Source: Oscillospiraceae bacterium
GTDB lineage: Bacteria; Bacillota; Clostridia; Oscillospirales; Oscillospiraceae
Reading direction: 5' to 3'
Assembly: GCA_017508045.1 (NCBI GenBank)
Contig: JAFVZT010000004.1
Span: 1-37,200 of the forward strand
DNA length: 37,200 nt
Positions 16,921-24,198 of the stretch are shown one piece after another. The first letter of the stretch is position 1; the number at the start of each line of letters is the position of its first letter. Both the position numbers and the translations under genes were made by a program. The notes under the pieces are model-generated. The model ran no database searches. It was given only the letters and a program-made list of their open reading frames with translations, and was not told where the DNA came from.

Positions 16921-16957
16921 AAAATATCCTTATGCGAGCCGCAACTGAAATTTTAAA

Positions 16958-17956
16958 TTACACCAATGCGGCGGTGATGATTGCCATTTTGTAAACCTCG
17001 TCGGCATTGCAGCCCCGGGACAGGTCGTTAATGGGAGCAGCCAGACCCTGCAGGATGGGGCCGTAGGCCTCATAGCCACCCAGACGCTGGGCAATTTTGT
17101 AGCCGATGTTACCGGCTTCGATGCAGGGGAAAATAAAGGTGTTGGCATAGCCGGCAACGGGAGAGCCGGGGAACTTCAGCTGACCAACCTCGGGAGCAAC
17201 CGCAGCGTCAAACTGCATTTCGCCGTCAATCAGCAGCTCGGGATCCATTTCCTTGGCAACAGCGGTGGCATCGTGGCTGAGCTGAACAGTACCGCCCTTA
17301 CCGGAGCCGTTGGTGGAGAAGGAGAGCATAGCAACCTTGGGGTCAATACCGAAGACCTTGGCGGTCTTTGCGGTTTCGATGGCAACCTCAGCCAGCTTCC
17401 GGGCAGCGGAAACGGTGACATTGCCTTCCTTGTCCACACTGTCCTCGTAGCTTAAGTTAATGGCGCAGTCGCCCATGGCAATTTTTTCGTCGCCCCGAAC
17501 CATAATAAAGCAGGAGGACACTAAGTTTGCGCCCTTCTTGGTTTTCACCAGCTGCAAAGCCGGACGGACAGTATCGGCGGTGGAGTAGGTAGCGCCGCCC
17601 AAAAGGGAGTCGGCATAACCCATTTTCACCAACATTGTGCCGAAGTAGTTACCCTTCATCAGCGCCTTGCGGCAGTCCTCGGGGGACATTTTGCCCTTAC
17701 GAAGCTCTACCATCTTTTCTACCATGGCGTCCATACCCTCGTAAGTAGTGGGGTCGAGGATTTCCACACCCTCGATGTTAAAGCCACCCTTTGCGGCATT
17801 GGCCTTAACCTCTTCTACGTTGCCTACCAGAATAGGAGTCAGAAAACCGCCCTCATTCAGACGGGAGGTGGCCTCCAGAATACGGGCATCGTGACCCTCG
17901 GTAAAGACAATTTTCCGGGGATTTGCCTTCAAAACCTCAATCATACCTTGAAACAT
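16958..17956 (-). CDS. pta: Phosphate acetyltransferase
   Basis: Converts acetyl-CoA + phosphate to acetyl phosphate, feeding ATP formation by acetate kinase. The 332 residues correspond to the short Pta form without N-terminal regulatory domains. Diagnostic stretches are KIVFTEGHDARILEATSRL near the N-terminus, YADSLLGGATYSTADTVRPA, MLSFSTNGSGKGG, and FPGSPVAGYANTFIFPCIEAGNIGYKIAQR near the C-terminus. No acetate kinase gene adjoins it. The start ATG has GGAGGAATG-like spacing and a predicted promoter about 50 bp upstream. Confidence 0.96.
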   Translation of the reverse strand: MFQGMIEVLKANPRKIVFTEGHDARILEATSRLNEGGFLTPILVGNVEEVKANAAKGGFNIEGVEILDPTTYEGMDAMVEKMVELRKGKMSPEDCRKALMKGNYFGTMLVKMGYADSLLGGATYSTADTVRPALQLVKTKKGANLVSSCFIMVRGDEKIAMGDCAINLSYEDSVDKEGNVTVSAARKLAEVAIETAKTAKVFGIDPKVAMLSFSTNGSGKGGTVQLSHDATAVAKEMDPELLIDGEMQFDAAVAPEVGQLKFPGSPVAGYANTFIFPCIEAGNIGYKIAQRLGGYEAYGPILQGLAAPINDLSRGCNADEVYKMAIITAALV

Positions 17957-18003
17957 GATTACATTCCTCCATTACGGGCTTTTGCCCAAAATTTTACAAA
18001 TAA

Positions 18004-18032
18004 ATTATACATTAAAAAACCTTGGGGCGCAA
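18004..18032 (-). promoter_or_regulatory. Predicted sigma-A promoter of pta
   Basis: On the minus strand, TTGCGC (18027-18032) and TATAAT (18004-18009) with a 17 bp spacer, 48 bp upstream of the pta start. Confidence 0.6.
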
Positions 18033-18051
18033 CCGTTTTCAGAAAAAATTA

Positions 18052-18080
18052 TTGACTGGGTTTAGGATTTTTGTTATGAT
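18052..18080 (+). promoter_or_regulatory. Predicted sigma-A promoter of the nfeD operon
   Basis: TTGACT (18052-18057) and TATGAT (18075-18080) with a 17 bp spacer, 35 bp upstream of the first start. AAAGGAGG at about 18100-18107 is the ribosome site. Confidence 0.75.
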
Positions 18081-18114
18081 AAAAATGAAGAAGTCCTGAA
18101 AGGAGGTATTTACT

Positions 18115-18567
18115 ATGAATTGGGCACCGATTATCTGGCTTTTTCTGATGGTTCTTTTTATTATGATGGAGGCATCCACCGTTGCGGTAATTTCCCTGTG
18201 GTTTGCCGTGGGCGCGCTGGCTGCTATGATTGCCAGTCTGCTGGGCGGTGAGCTTTGGCTGCAGCTTTTGCTGTTTTTTGCCGTATCCTGCGTCTTGCTT
18301 TGCGCGCTGCGCCCGGTGCTGAAGCGGTTTTTTACTCCAAAGCTGACAAAAACCAATGCCGATGCCATTGTGGGTACAACCGGTGTGGTAATTGGGCAAA
18401 TCAATAATGTTCTGGCACACGGACAGGTAAAGCTTGGTGCGATGCAGTGGTCTGCCAGAAGCACAACCGGTGCGGTTATTGAAGAAGGCACCTTGGTTCG
18501 TGTGGACCGAATTGAAGGTGTAAAGGTGTTTGTTACGGCAGTTGAGGTGCCGGCAAATATAAAATAA
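18115..18567 (+). CDS. NfeD family membrane protein
   Basis: A 150-residue protein with two or three N-terminal transmembrane helices (about residues 5-27 and 30-70) and a C-terminal OB-fold-like domain (about 85-148; TNADAIVGTTGVVIGQINN, then EGTLVRVDRIEGVKVFVTAV). This is the short NfeD architecture. NfeD proteins are almost always encoded beside an SPFH/stomatin partner, and the next gene 14 bp downstream is exactly that. The pair probably forms a membrane microdomain complex; its physiological role is not settled. Confidence 0.9.
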   Translation: MNWAPIIWLFLMVLFIMMEASTVAVISLWFAVGALAAMIASLLGGELWLQLLLFFAVSCVLLCALRPVLKRFFTPKLTKTNADAIVGTTGVVIGQINNVLAHGQVKLGAMQWSARSTTGAVIEEGTLVRVDRIEGVKVFVTAVEVPANIK

Positions 18568-18581
18568 CAGGAGGTAATTTT

Positions 18582-19502
18582 ATGGAATGGTTTATTATAG
18601 GCGCAGTTGTGGTAATTCTTTTTTTAATTATCATTTCCAATATTGCGGTTGTTCAGCAGTCCCGGGCATATGTTATCGAGCGTCTGGGCGCGTTCCAGGC
18701 AGTTTGGGGCGTGGGCCTGCATTTTAAAATCCCCTTTATCGACCGGATTGCCCGCCGCGTGTCCTTGAAGGAGCAGGTTTTGGACTATCCTCCCCAGCCG
18801 GTTATCACTAAGGATAATGTTACTATGCAGATAGATACCGTTGTGTATTTTCAGATCACAGACCCCAAGCTCTATACCTACGGTGTGGAAATGCCCATGG
18901 CGGCTATGGAAACCCTGACCGCCACAACCCTGCGTAATATCATCGGTGATTTGGAGCTGGATCAGACCTTGACCAGCCGTGACATTATTAACACCAAAAT
19001 GCGCGCCATTTTGGACGAGGCCACCGACCCCTGGGGCATTAAGGTGAACCGTGTGGAGCTGAAAAACATTCTGCCTCCCCAGGACATTCAAAGCTCCATG
19101 GAAAAGCAGATGAAAGCAGAGCGTGACCGCCGTCAGGCAATTCTGCAGGCAGAGGGTCAGAAAAAGTCTGCAATTTTGATTGCCGAGGGTGAGCGTGAGT
19201 CTGCGATTTTGCGTGCGGATGCGGAAAAGCAGGCAGCAATCCTCCGGGCAGAGGCAGAAAAGCAAGCGGCAATTTTGAAGGCAGACGGTGAGGCACAGGC
19301 CATTCGCACCGTCCAGCAGGCTATGGCAGACTCTATGGCAATGCTCAATGAAAAAGCCCCCAACGACCAGGTCATTAAGCTGAAATCTATCGAGGCTATG
19401 GAAAAGGTGGCAGACGGAAAGGCTACCAAGATTATTATTCCCAGCCAGATGCAGGGCATAGTAGGTCTGGCCAACGGCTTGGTAGAGGGCGTTAAGGAAT
19501 AA
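18582..19502 (+). CDS. SPFH/Band 7 (stomatin-like, QmcA-type) protein
   Basis: A 306-residue membrane-anchored scaffold protein. It has one N-terminal helix (about residues 3-25), the SPFH domain (QQSRAYVIERLGAFQAVWG through LRNIIGDLELDQTLTSRD and TDPWGIKVNRVELKNI), and a coiled coil with a repeated unit of about 9-10 residues (AILRADAEKQA, AILRAEAEKQA, AILKADGEAQA; roughly 180-240). Such proteins form large oligomeric cages in membrane microdomains. It is preceded by its NfeD partner, and the stop overlaps the next start by 1 nt (TAATG), so a third small protein belongs to the unit. Confidence 0.93.
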   Translation: MEWFIIGAVVVILFLIIISNIAVVQQSRAYVIERLGAFQAVWGVGLHFKIPFIDRIARRVSLKEQVLDYPPQPVITKDNVTMQIDTVVYFQITDPKLYTYGVEMPMAAMETLTATTLRNIIGDLELDQTLTSRDIINTKMRAILDEATDPWGIKVNRVELKNILPPQDIQSSMEKQMKAERDRRQAILQAEGQKKSAILIAEGERESAILRADAEKQAAILRAEAEKQAAILKADGEAQAIRTVQQAMADSMAMLNEKAPNDQVIKLKSIEAMEKVADGKATKIIIPSQMQGIVGLANGLVEGVKE

Positions 19503-19702
19503 TGGCAAAAAAAGAAAAAAGATTTATTAAGGTGCTGTCGGAGGGCGGCTTTGCGTCCCCTGCCACCTACGTACTGGTGGACAGACAAACCGGCGTGAAT
19601 TACCTGTACGCCAGCAGTGGCTACGGCGGCGGCCTGACCCCCCTTTTAAACCGGGACGGAACACCCATCGTCACACAGGTCCCCAAGGTATACGAGGAAT
19701 AA
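19502..19702 (+). CDS. DUF6440-type small protein
   Basis: A 66-residue soluble protein. Residues TYVLVDRQTGVNYLYASSGY followed by GGGLTPLLNRDGTPI match my recollection of the DUF6440 family of small Firmicutes proteins. No function is known and no catalytic motif is visible. Its start overlaps the SPFH stop, and a hairpin terminator follows, so it is the third gene of the nfeD-SPFH unit. The DRQTGVNYLY stretch suggests a compact beta-rich fold, which is only a guess. Confidence 0.8.
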   Translation: MAKKEKRFIKVLSEGGFASPATYVLVDRQTGVNYLYASSGYGGGLTPLLNRDGTPIVTQVPKVYEE

Positions 19703-19712
19703 ATTACCAAAA

Positions 19713-19745
19713 GCGGCGCACTTAAAAAAGTGCGCCGCAGCTATA
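19713..19745 (+). terminator. Hairpin terminator of the nfeD-SPFH operon
   Basis: An 11 bp stem GCGGCGCACTT/AAGTGCGCCGC (19713-19738), followed by a weakly T-rich tail (CTATATTT). Confidence 0.7.
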
Positions 19746-19782
19746 TTTCCGTAAACAATCCGTAAACAATGGAAGAACACAG

Positions 19783-19810
19783 TTGAAATACGAAAACTTT
19801 GCAATATAAT
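19783..19810 (+). promoter_or_regulatory. Predicted promoter of the two-TM zinc-ribbon gene
   Basis: TTGAAA (19783-19788) and a perfect TATAAT (19805-19810) with a 16 bp spacer. AAAGGTGA precedes the ATG at 19843. Confidence 0.65.
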
Positions 19811-19842
19811 AGCTGTATAAAAAAACAAAAAGGTGATCTTTT

Positions 19843-20223
19843 ATGAAACGGATCGGTGCGTGGTTCCGGCGCTTTATGCAGGGTAGGTACGGAACGGACA
19901 AACTGAATATAGCGATTTTAACGGCGGGTGTGATAGCCTGCGTTCTTGCTATGGTGCTGCAGCTTCCGGTGGTAAACGGACTGCTGACACTGCTTTCTTA
20001 TGCGTGCATGGTCTGGGCGATTTTCCGGATGCTCTCCCGGCAAACCTATAAACGCTACGAGGAAAACCGGAAGTATTTGCGCTTTATAGAGCGAATTAAG
20101 GATAGAAGCCATCGGTATTATGACTGCCCCCGGTGTCGGCAGACGGTACGTGTACCCAGAGGAAAAGGAAAAATTTCCATATCCTGCCCAAAGTGTAAGG
20201 AAAAGTTTATTAAGAAGACATAA
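19843..20223 (+). CDS. Two-TM protein with C-terminal zinc ribbon
   Basis: A 126-residue protein of unrecognised function. It has a basic N-terminus, two transmembrane helices (about residues 23-42 and 46-63), a charged linker and a C-terminal zinc ribbon with paired cysteines (DCPRCRQTVRVPRGKG and ISCPKCKEKF). The ribbon resembles the general zinc-ribbon or MJ0042-like class, so it may bind metal and a nucleic-acid or protein partner at the membrane. It has its own predicted promoter and terminator, so it is monocistronic. Confidence 0.75.
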   Translation: MKRIGAWFRRFMQGRYGTDKLNIAILTAGVIACVLAMVLQLPVVNGLLTLLSYACMVWAIFRMLSRQTYKRYEENRKYLRFIERIKDRSHRYYDCPRCRQTVRVPRGKGKISISCPKCKEKFIKKT

Positions 20224-20224
20224 G

Positions 20225-20258
20225 AGGTGTGTGTTATTTAACACGCACCTTTATGTGT
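20225..20258 (+). terminator. Intrinsic terminator after the zinc-ribbon gene
   Basis: A 12 bp stem AGGTGTGTGTTA/TAACACGCACCT with one G-U pair and a 2 nt loop, then TTATGTGT. Confidence 0.7.
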
Positions 20259-20277
20259 CCTAAAATTGCTTAATTAT

Positions 20278-20690
20278 AGCCGCGCAACAGGGCAAGCTAT
20301 ACGCAAACCCGGCTTAAAAATCTGAAACCTTATGAGCATTCCCGGCGATGCGGCCGGGTGGGGTACATAGGGGAGGGCGGCTTGGATTGCGGGAGCAAGA
20401 CACACAGCGCCTCCCCTATGTCGGTTCTTTCGTGTCTTTCTTGCCGAAACAAGAAAGACACCCTCCGGAGGAACCTAGCCAACAATCCGGCAGAAAACCA
20501 ATTATAAACTGATAATCTTGGATTTTCTTATTGTATGCAGCCTGACAGCACAACGATACTTCCGGTGCCTCCCTGCGCGCTTTTATGAGAGTGCAAAGCA
20601 AGGCTTCGGTGCGGTTTGGGTGTGTAAAGCGGTCTTGCGTTATGCTTTGCTACATGTGTGTTGGGCTCTGGCCAAACACACCTTTTTTCT
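20278..20690 (+). ncRNA. Candidate structured noncoding RNA upstream of glgB
   Basis: About 500 bp without a convincing gene carries dense base-pairing: AGCCG (20278-20282) with CGGCT (20310-20314); CCCGGC with GCCGGG (20341-20358); a 12 bp stem ACATAGGGGAGG (20365-20376) with CCTCCCCTATGT (20410-20421); GGTTC (20423-20427) with GAACC (20471-20475) enclosing a perfect 12 bp hairpin GTGTCTTTCTTG/CAAGAAAGACAC (20432-20461). GGATTG (20384-20389), in the loop of the 12 bp stem, can pair with CAATCC (20483-20488) as a pseudoknot. A GC-rich hairpin with T6 ends the stretch at 20656-20690. The strand is inferred from the terminator. Family unknown; a raiA-type RNA or a riboswitch for glgB are guesses to be tested. 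Confidence 0.55.
20656..20690 (+). terminator. Intrinsic terminator upstream of glgB
   Basis: GTGTGTT (20656-20662) pairs with AACACAC (20675-20681), extended by G/C pairs inside, followed by TTTTTT. It ends the structured leader or ncRNA 80 bp before the glgB start. GGTGTGT near 20619 could compete for the 3' arm, so attenuation is possible. Confidence 0.75.
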
Positions 20691-20769
20691 TTGCCGGGGA
20701 TTGACGAACAAATTAAGTCGGGGTAAAATAAAAGAAAAGCGCCAAAATAACTGGGGGAGGTTCACGGAT

Positions 20770-22743
20770 ATGAAACAAAAAATATACCAATATGACCCCT
20801 GGCTGAAGCCCTACGCAAAGGATATTGATCTGCGCAGGAAAAATTACGAGACAACGCTGAGCCGGATTTTAAAGGGCAATAAAACCCTTTCGGATTTCGC
20901 AAACGGACACAAGCATTTCGGCTTTCATAAAGAAAACGGCGGCTGGGTGTATCGGGAATGGGCGCCGGCGGCAGAAAAGCTGTATTTAACGGGAGATTTC
21001 TGCCAATGGGATCGGTATGCCTATCCTATGGAAAAGGGAGATAACGGGGAATTTTCCCTGTTTTTACCCGGAGAGAATACCCTGCCGGAAAACTCTAAAG
21101 TGATGACCGTGGTAGTAAGCGGCGGTAAGGAATTAGAGCGAATCCCCCTTTACGCTACCTATGTGGTGCAGGAGGCTGACGGAAGCTGGAACGGCGTTAT
21201 TCCGCCCCAGGAGGATTTTTCGTGGACGGATGAAGCCTTTGTGCCGAAAAAGGAACTTTTTATTTACGAATGCCATATCGGCATGGCCCAGGAGGAGGGC
21301 AAGGTCGGCTCTTACCGGGAATTTGAGGAAAATATTCTGCCCCGGGTTAAGGCGCTGGGCTACAATACCATTCAGATTATGGCCATTATGGAGCATCCCT
21401 ACTATGCCTCCTTCGGCTATCAGGTGACAAACTTTTTTGCCCCGTCCTCCCGGTTCGGAACGGCAAAGGAGCTGAAAAGTCTGATTAACACCGCCCATAA
21501 GCTGGGCATCGGCGTGCTTTTGGATGTGGTACACTCCCATGCCTGCAAAAACACCCGGGAGGGTATCAACGAATTTGACGGAACGGCCTGTCAGTTTTTC
21601 CATGAGGGAGACCGGGGAGAACACAGCGCCTGGGGTACAAAATGCTTTGATTACGGCAAGCCGGAGGTACTGCACTTTCTGTTGTCCAATCTGAAATACT
21701 GGCTGACGGAATTTCACTTTGACGGCTTCCGGTTTGACGGTGTAACCTCTATGCTTTACCATGACCACGGTCTGGGTACAAGCTTTGACAGCTACGACAA
21801 GTACTTCTCCATGAATACCGATACCCAGGCGGTGAGCTATTTACAGCTGGCAACACAGCTTGCCCGGCAGGTAAAGCCCCACGCTGTTTTGATTGCCGAG
21901 GATATGTCCGGTATGCCGGGAATGTGTTTGCCCATTGAGGACGGAGGCATCGGCTTTGATTACCGCCTTGCCATGGGTGAGCCGGATATGTGGATTAAGC
22001 TTGTAAAGGAAATCCCCGATGAACATTGGGATTTGGGCTATATCTATTATGAGCTGACCCAGCGCAGACCGAAGGAAAAGGTCATCGGCTACTGCGAGTC
22101 CCACGACCAGGCCCTGGTAGGGGATAAGACCCTGATGTTCCGCCTGTGTGACCGGGAGATGTACTGGGGCATGGAGAAAAACAAGGAAAATCTGGTAATT
22201 GACCGGGGTATGGCGCTGCACAAGCTGATCCGGCTTCTGACTATGAGCTTGGGCGGTAACGGCTATCTGACCTTTATGGGCAACGAGTTCGGTCATCCGG
22301 AGTGGATTGATTTTCCCCGGGAGGGCAACGGCTGGAGTTATCATTACTGCCGCCGCCAGTGGTCCTTGGCGGACAATCCGGAGCTAAAATACCAGTACCT
22401 CAACGCCTTTGAAAAGGCTATGGTGGCGGTGGGCAGAAAAAACCGGGTATGTCGGGGCAAAGACCTGTGCCTGTATGTGCATAACGATGATAAGACCCTG
22501 GTTTACAAAAAAGGAACGGGTATTTTTGCCTTTAACTTCCATTCCAATAATTCTTATCCGGAGCTGTTTGTTCCTGTTCCGGAAGAAGGAGAATACCAGG
22601 TGGTGCTGTCTTCCGACGATTATTGCTTCGGTGGACAGGGAAGAATTTTCCACCAAAGCTACCAAACCACACAGCGCCACGGAAGACCGGGTGTTTTACT
22701 GTATTTGCCCAGCCGCACCGCGGTGGTATTGAAAAAGAAATAG
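20770..22743 (+). CDS. glgB: 1,4-alpha-glucan branching enzyme, eukaryotic-type (GH13_8)
   Basis: Makes alpha-1,6 branches in glycogen in the cytosol. The 657 residues hold an N-terminal CBM48-like domain (FGFHKENGGWVYREWAPAAE), the GH13 barrel with nucleophile D323 (DGFRFDGVTSMLYHDHG), acid/base E377 (LIAEDMSGMPGMC) and D446 (YCESHDQALVGDK), and an all-beta C-terminus. The motifs TSMLYHDHG, SHDQALVGDK and FMGNEFGHPEWIDFPR are those of the eukaryotic GBE1-like subfamily, not of typical bacterial GlgB. The ATG at 20770 follows GGGGGAGG; the frame open upstream to 20518 overlaps structured DNA and is rejected. It stands alone, with no other glg genes nearby. Confidence 0.95.
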   Translation: MKQKIYQYDPWLKPYAKDIDLRRKNYETTLSRILKGNKTLSDFANGHKHFGFHKENGGWVYREWAPAAEKLYLTGDFCQWDRYAYPMEKGDNGEFSLFLPGENTLPENSKVMTVVVSGGKELERIPLYATYVVQEADGSWNGVIPPQEDFSWTDEAFVPKKELFIYECHIGMAQEEGKVGSYREFEENILPRVKALGYNTIQIMAIMEHPYYASFGYQVTNFFAPSSRFGTAKELKSLINTAHKLGIGVLLDVVHSHACKNTREGINEFDGTACQFFHEGDRGEHSAWGTKCFDYGKPEVLHFLLSNLKYWLTEFHFDGFRFDGVTSMLYHDHGLGTSFDSYDKYFSMNTDTQAVSYLQLATQLARQVKPHAVLIAEDMSGMPGMCLPIEDGGIGFDYRLAMGEPDMWIKLVKEIPDEHWDLGYIYYELTQRRPKEKVIGYCESHDQALVGDKTLMFRLCDREMYWGMEKNKENLVIDRGMALHKLIRLLTMSLGGNGYLTFMGNEFGHPEWIDFPREGNGWSYHYCRRQWSLADNPELKYQYLNAFEKAMVAVGRKNRVCRGKDLCLYVHNDDKTLVYKKGTGIFAFNFHSNNSYPELFVPVPEEGEYQVVLSSDDYCFGGQGRIFHQSYQTTQRHGRPGVLLYLPSRTAVVLKKK

Positions 22744-22755
22744 TGGAGAAAGCCT

Positions 22756-23460
22756 GTGAGAAAAAGAATTGTCAGCATATGTCTTTTTATCCTTTTCTTG
22801 TGTGGCTGTCAGCCGGCAAAAAGTCAGGATAACGGTCTGAACAACCCGCCGCCGGAAACAACCCAAACCGAAAAGGAAGAAACCACGCCTCCGGTGGTGG
22901 TGTACCCCGGGGCGCAGGAATATTATCTGGGTGAGATTACCGACTATTCCTGGGAGCAGGAGTTCCCTCCGGAATTTGTTATGCTGCATTTTTGCAGCGC
23001 GGTGGTGAACCACCCCAAGGACCCCTATAACCACGAATATGTGCGCCAGACCTTCATTGACGCAGGGGTGAGCATCCATTATCTTATAGACCGGGAGGGC
23101 AAGGTGTTTTGCTATATTCCGGAAAACCGGTCTGCGTGGCATGCCGGCGCCGGAACATGGGCCAACGACGAAAAATACACCAATAAAATGAACAAATATT
23201 CCATCGGCATTGAGCTGATGGGTATGGGCACACAAAAGGAAATGTCCATATATATGACAAAGGCAAATTATAACAAGCTGAAAAAAGAGTGGCTTGGCTT
23301 TACCGATGCGCAGTATGCTTCCTTAAAGGCCCTTTTGACGGATGTCTGCACCCGGAACAATATCCCTATGGATCGGGCGCATATCATCGGACACGATCAG
23401 TACAATCCCAAAAAGCGAGACCCGGGAGACCTGTTCGACTGGTCCAGGATTTTACCGTAA
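22756..23460 (+). CDS. Lipoprotein N-acetylmuramoyl-L-alanine amidase (PGRP/Amidase_2)
   Basis: A peptidoglycan-cleaving amidase tethered outside the membrane. The 234-residue protein starts at GTG and has a lipoprotein signal (MRKRIVSICLFILFLCGC; lipobox LCGC, lipidated C18), a Pro/Thr/Glu-rich spacer, and a type-2 amidase domain: EFVMLHFCSAVV (first zinc histidine), VSIHYLIDREGKVFCYIPEN, WHAGAGTWAND, NKYSIGIELMG, and the C-terminal IIGHDQYNPKKRDPGDLFDW with the second histidine and the conserved DPG. It lies 12 bp after glgB, so the two may be cotranscribed, though no functional link is evident. Confidence 0.9.
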   Translation: MRKRIVSICLFILFLCGCQPAKSQDNGLNNPPPETTQTEKEETTPPVVVYPGAQEYYLGEITDYSWEQEFPPEFVMLHFCSAVVNHPKDPYNHEYVRQTFIDAGVSIHYLIDREGKVFCYIPENRSAWHAGAGTWANDEKYTNKMNKYSIGIELMGMGTQKEMSIYMTKANYNKLKKEWLGFTDAQYASLKALLTDVCTRNNIPMDRAHIIGHDQYNPKKRDPGDLFDWSRILP

Positions 23461-23472
23461 AAGCAGATCATA

Positions 23473-23508
23473 GGGCGTGCTGCAGCATTTTGCAACACGC
23501 CCATTCTT
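23473..23508 (+). terminator. Intrinsic terminator after the amidase gene
   Basis: The stem GGGCGTG-c-TGCA / TGCA-a-CACGCCC is followed by ATTCTT. Confidence 0.75.
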
Positions 23509-23518
23509 ACATAAAAAG

Positions 23519-23552
23519 ACCGGAGGATGCATTCTTGCAGCCTCCGGTTTAG
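23519..23552 (+). terminator. Second hairpin terminator
   Basis: ACCGGAGG/CCTCCGGT stem with inner TGCA pairing, followed by TTTAG. It forms a tandem terminator with the preceding one. Confidence 0.65.
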
Positions 23553-23570
23553 AGTGTCTAAAAACTTAAT

Positions 23571-23618
23571 TGTCATTCTGAGCGAAGCTGCCGGCAGGCA
23601 GCGAAGTCAAAGAATCCG
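23571..23618. repeat. Short interspersed repeat of the CATTCTGAGCG...AGAATCC type
   Basis: TGTCATTCTGAGCGAAGC, a small GC-rich palindrome (CTGCCGGCAGGCAG), then GCGAAGTCAAAGAATCC. Sequences of this kind are frequent intergenic repeats in gut bacteria. No coding potential is apparent in 23553-23718. Confidence 0.6.
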
Positions 23619-23718
23619 TTACTTTACACATCCTCTAAAGGGAAGCGGATCCTTCCATAAGCGTAGGGTCAATCAAAATGTCATCCTGAATTGATGATAT
23701 TGGGCGTTTATCAACGCT

Positions 23719-24177
23719 TTATCCGAAGGCTTTCTTTGCCAGGTTTACATAATGCTGAGCATCTGCCCGGATACCGTCTATCTGCTCTTGGGTCAGCGGC
23801 TTTACAACCGTTGCCGGATTGCCCAAAATCAAAGAACCGTCGGGGGCGTTCATTTTTCCGGTGACCAGGGCGCCGGCGCCTACTATGCAGTTGTTGCCGA
23901 TTACCGCGCCGTTGAGGACAATGGCGCCCATACCGATTAAGCAGTTATCCCCCACGGTACAGCCGTGGACAATTGCCCCATGACCTACGGTACAGCCCTT
24001 GCCCAGGGTTGTTTTTTCGTGGAGCACGCAGTTTTCCTGAATGTTGGAGTTTTCTCCCACGGAAATTTTTCCGCTGTCACCCCGCAGGACTGCGCCGTAC
24101 CAGATACTGACATTGTTTTCAAGCACTACATCCCCGGTAATCACTGCCCCGGGGGCAACATAGGTTTTGCTTTCCAT
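23719..24177 (-). CDS. Gamma-carbonic-anhydrase-like hexapeptide-repeat protein
   Basis: A 152-residue left-handed beta-helix protein (YrdA/PaaY/CaiE group). The hexapeptide pattern is regular from residue 7 on (APGAVITGDVVLENNVSIWY, GENSNIQENCVLHE, GKGCTVGHGAIVHGCTVGDN, NNCIVGAGALVTG). Candidate zinc ligands are the histidines in VLHEKT, GHGAIVHG, as in gamma-carbonic anhydrases. A C-terminal helix follows. Many members lack proven anhydrase activity, so only the fold and metal site are claimed. The ATG is at 24177 with a GGAGCG-like site. The gene lies 22 bp after the membrane-protein gene on the same strand. Confidence 0.88.
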   Translation of the reverse strand: MESKTYVAPGAVITGDVVLENNVSIWYGAVLRGDSGKISVGENSNIQENCVLHEKTTLGKGCTVGHGAIVHGCTVGDNCLIGMGAIVLNGAVIGNNCIVGAGALVTGKMNAPDGSLILGNPATVVKPLTQEQIDGIRADAQHYVNLAKKAFG

Positions 24178-24198
24178 GGAAACGCTCCTTATGAAAAA

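Noticed and set aside
19180-19300. Tandem DNA repeat in the SPFH gene
   Set aside because: The repeated AILRAEAEKQA-like units are the normal coiled-coil pattern of the family, not a separate repeat element.
20281-20360. c-di-GMP-I riboswitch
   Set aside because: The phrases ACAGGGCAA and ACGCAAA recall the motif, but the intervening hairpin and tetraloop receptor needed for ligand binding are missing.
20518-20769. N-terminal extension of glgB by 84 codons
   Set aside because: It runs through structured DNA and a T6 terminator; the ATG at 20770 has a strong ribosome site and a normal N-terminus for the family.
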